A stretch of DNA of 7,209 nt from positions 1 through 7,209 of the forward strand of contig CAZABJ010000084.1 in the NCBI GenBank assembly GCA_964483375.1, read 5' to 3'. The position numbers and the translations under genes were made by a program. Every line of letters begins with the position of its first letter. Within the stretch, counting starts at the first letter, position 1. This DNA is from JAUIEH01 sp964483375 (GTDB taxonomy: Bacteria > Pseudomonadota > Alphaproteobacteria > Caulobacterales > Maricaulaceae). This document shows, one piece after another, positions 6,801 through 7,209 of the stretch. The notes under the pieces are model-generated. The model worked only from the letters and a program-made list of their open reading frames with translations, was not told the origin of the DNA and did no database searches.

Positions 6801-7209
6801 GCGCGCCGGCGCTGGCGCAGATCCTCACCATCGGCTCGCTTCGCGGGCTCGCTGACACGTTGAGCGGGGAAGGCATCGCCTTCACGGAACTCGAAGCGGG
6901 AGTGCGGATCAGCGACGGACTGGTTGAACTCTACGACGCACGCGCAGCAGGGCCTTCGCTCGGCGTCACCGTGTCGGGACCGATAGATTTCGGCGAGGAG
7001 ACGCTCGATCTCGAAGGCGCCATCGTGCCCGCCTACACCTACAATTCCATCCTGGGCGGGGTTCCCCTGATCGGCGATTTGCTGGTGTCCCGCCAGGGCG
7101 AAGGCGTGTTCGCGTTCACCTATTCCCTGGATGGGAATTTCGAGGAGTTCAGCGTTTTCGTGAACCCGCTCTCCGCGCTCACGCCCGGCTTCATGCGCCG
7201 CATCTTCGA
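3833..7209 (+). CDS. AsmA/YhdP-like DUF3971 envelope protein, 3' end cut by window edge
   Basis: The frame is open from the ATG at 3833 to the right edge: 1125 codons and two bases. After a basic N-terminus (KRRRRG, residues 9-14) comes one membrane helix at about 18-42, anchoring a very long, beta-rich periplasmic part. The stretch from about residue 444, with the segment GRIGYDDVLALWPVDL, resembles the DUF3971 core of YhdP-type proteins. The part from about 983 resembles the AsmA C-terminal domain, with YNSILGGVPLIGDLL and the closing NPLSALTPGFMRRIF. Proteins of this type (YhdP, TamB, AsmA; E. coli YhdP has 1266 residues) form groove-like bridges that carry phospholipids between inner and outer membrane. 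Since the closing motif is usually near the end, only a few residues are likely missing. Substrate and partners cannot be told from sequence. The ATG at 3833 has a weak binding site, but it places the basic residues and helix as expected. Confidence 0.9.
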   Translation, partial: MSDPQPPGKRRRRGLARFVFVHFIEACALLLAGGLVVMGVMAWRLSQGPISLDAWRADFETALARAFDGDVVALGGAQVEWAQEDGSLVVALTEVAVAEAGGRLVAEAPRLEAGMRISALLRGEVEISSLVAEGGEFSIVRDIDGAVAAGLGRPERARRLPSGPAGGSARENLERIVSAAAQLSALELENAVLYVRDARSGLDWRADDAFIRLTRGEEGFRLTASGEIAAVGGAPAPLQIEIEAAPDLSAASARVSLSQARLADLAPAQGALAALAALDAPVSLDVSAAYEEAFGVTAGEVRIETGEGTLDLGAGRIEPVREARLHARYAPRLGAVELVEAVIDVGGTQVSAGGRIEALDAMLSGGPVTAFPFDFEIRDVVLDAAPIFERPIELSRLRVAGMAEPGGLSARFDMLELDIFELEARLSGGVRFERASDGRVLPALQLRGPIDGRIGYDDVLALWPVDLADGARNYLVRALEGGDIFDATIDLDLPVEALVQRQLDNERLRMDFSFENADVRIVSTMSPITDAEGTATLFGNSFELAMARGRMRGLALREGSISIPRLNPRGAIATYATIAEGPARELVAYIDEPPLEYPSSFGISPDDIGGEGEIEVVFNRPMRVEVDPERITFEVTGAFTDVAAPAIGDLRITEADVQIEASERGLRLWGPGRIGPVEADIEWREDFEEPDRSRSSSMTVAASFDAGTLDELGFPARSYLRGDALVAVQARGRGTAISEARIEADLTAAELRVPGLTWMKPQGEDATASFDVARTAAGLITLENVRAEAAGLSVFGAASFTDEGRLEALSLDRFQLGGAFDLSADVSRSNDDGIIVTLDAGYIDARGVLSQLINLSSSSGEAPPPAGPQPAATVFFSGAVDRALVTDEVMLDDVRISLEHDGAVLQGLDFSATGEAGPLSAVVASGVGGTRRVRASAPDAGGVFAAVFGLRQIEGGVLSVEGVLPPAAPEGEADPPSDFQIRVDDFQLVGAPALAQILTIGSLRGLADTLSGEGIAFTELEAGVRISDGLVELYDARAAGPSLGVTVSGPIDFGEETLDLEGAIVPAYTYNSILGGVPLIGDLLVSRQGEGVFAFTYSLDGNFEEFSVFVNPLSALTPGFMRRIF

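Noticed and set aside
1..7209. Search for tRNA, rRNA, CRISPR repeats, insertion sequences, phage or toxin-antitoxin genes
   Set aside because: None was found by eye; gaps between genes are all under 300 bp and the coding genes are standard chromosomal families.

Overview
The window is GC-rich, densely coding DNA with strong G/C bias at third codon positions. Its gene content points to an alphaproteobacterium of the Caulobacter/Hyphomonas/Maricaulis type: a bactofilin with an N-terminal MFxK peptide next to its M23 peptidase, a DUF455 ferritin-like protein, and a conserved small protein of unknown function that I associate with this class. This assignment rests on remembered family resemblance, not on a search. 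I see no mobile element, tRNA, rRNA, CRISPR array or phage gene, so this looks like ordinary chromosomal backbone.

Layout. Five genes lie on the minus strand and one on the plus strand. From right to left on the minus strand they are: a 1-Cys peroxiredoxin of the BCP type (3318-3794); a DUF455 diiron ferritin-like protein (2512-3321), whose best-supported start is a CTG overlapping the peroxiredoxin stop as CTGA; after a 144-bp gap with a possible promoter, a membrane-anchored M23 peptidoglycan hydrolase (1126-2367); and a bactofilin (606-1142) whose start lies inside the last codons of the peptidase gene. A clear intrinsic terminator (511-540) closes this series. A separate conserved hypothetical gene then begins at 363 and runs off the left edge. 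On the plus strand, a very large AsmA/YhdP-like (DUF3971) envelope protein starts at 3833, only 38 bp from the divergent peroxiredoxin start, and fills the rest of the window. Its characteristic C-terminal block is already present at the right edge, so only a few residues are probably missing.

How the genes fit together. The central theme is the cell envelope. The bactofilin polymer and the M23 peptidase form a morphogenesis pair in which the cytoplasmic scaffold positions a periplasmic cell-wall hydrolase. The AsmA-like protein probably works in lipid traffic between inner and outer membrane. The peroxiredoxin and the diiron ferritin-like protein form a second, translationally coupled pair that suggests a redox or peroxide-related function.

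The most notable points are the apparent CTG start of the DUF455 gene, the overlapping peptidase-bactofilin pair, the lack of a resolving cysteine in the peroxiredoxin, and the very short divergent promoter region. I did not find a convincing undescribed system.
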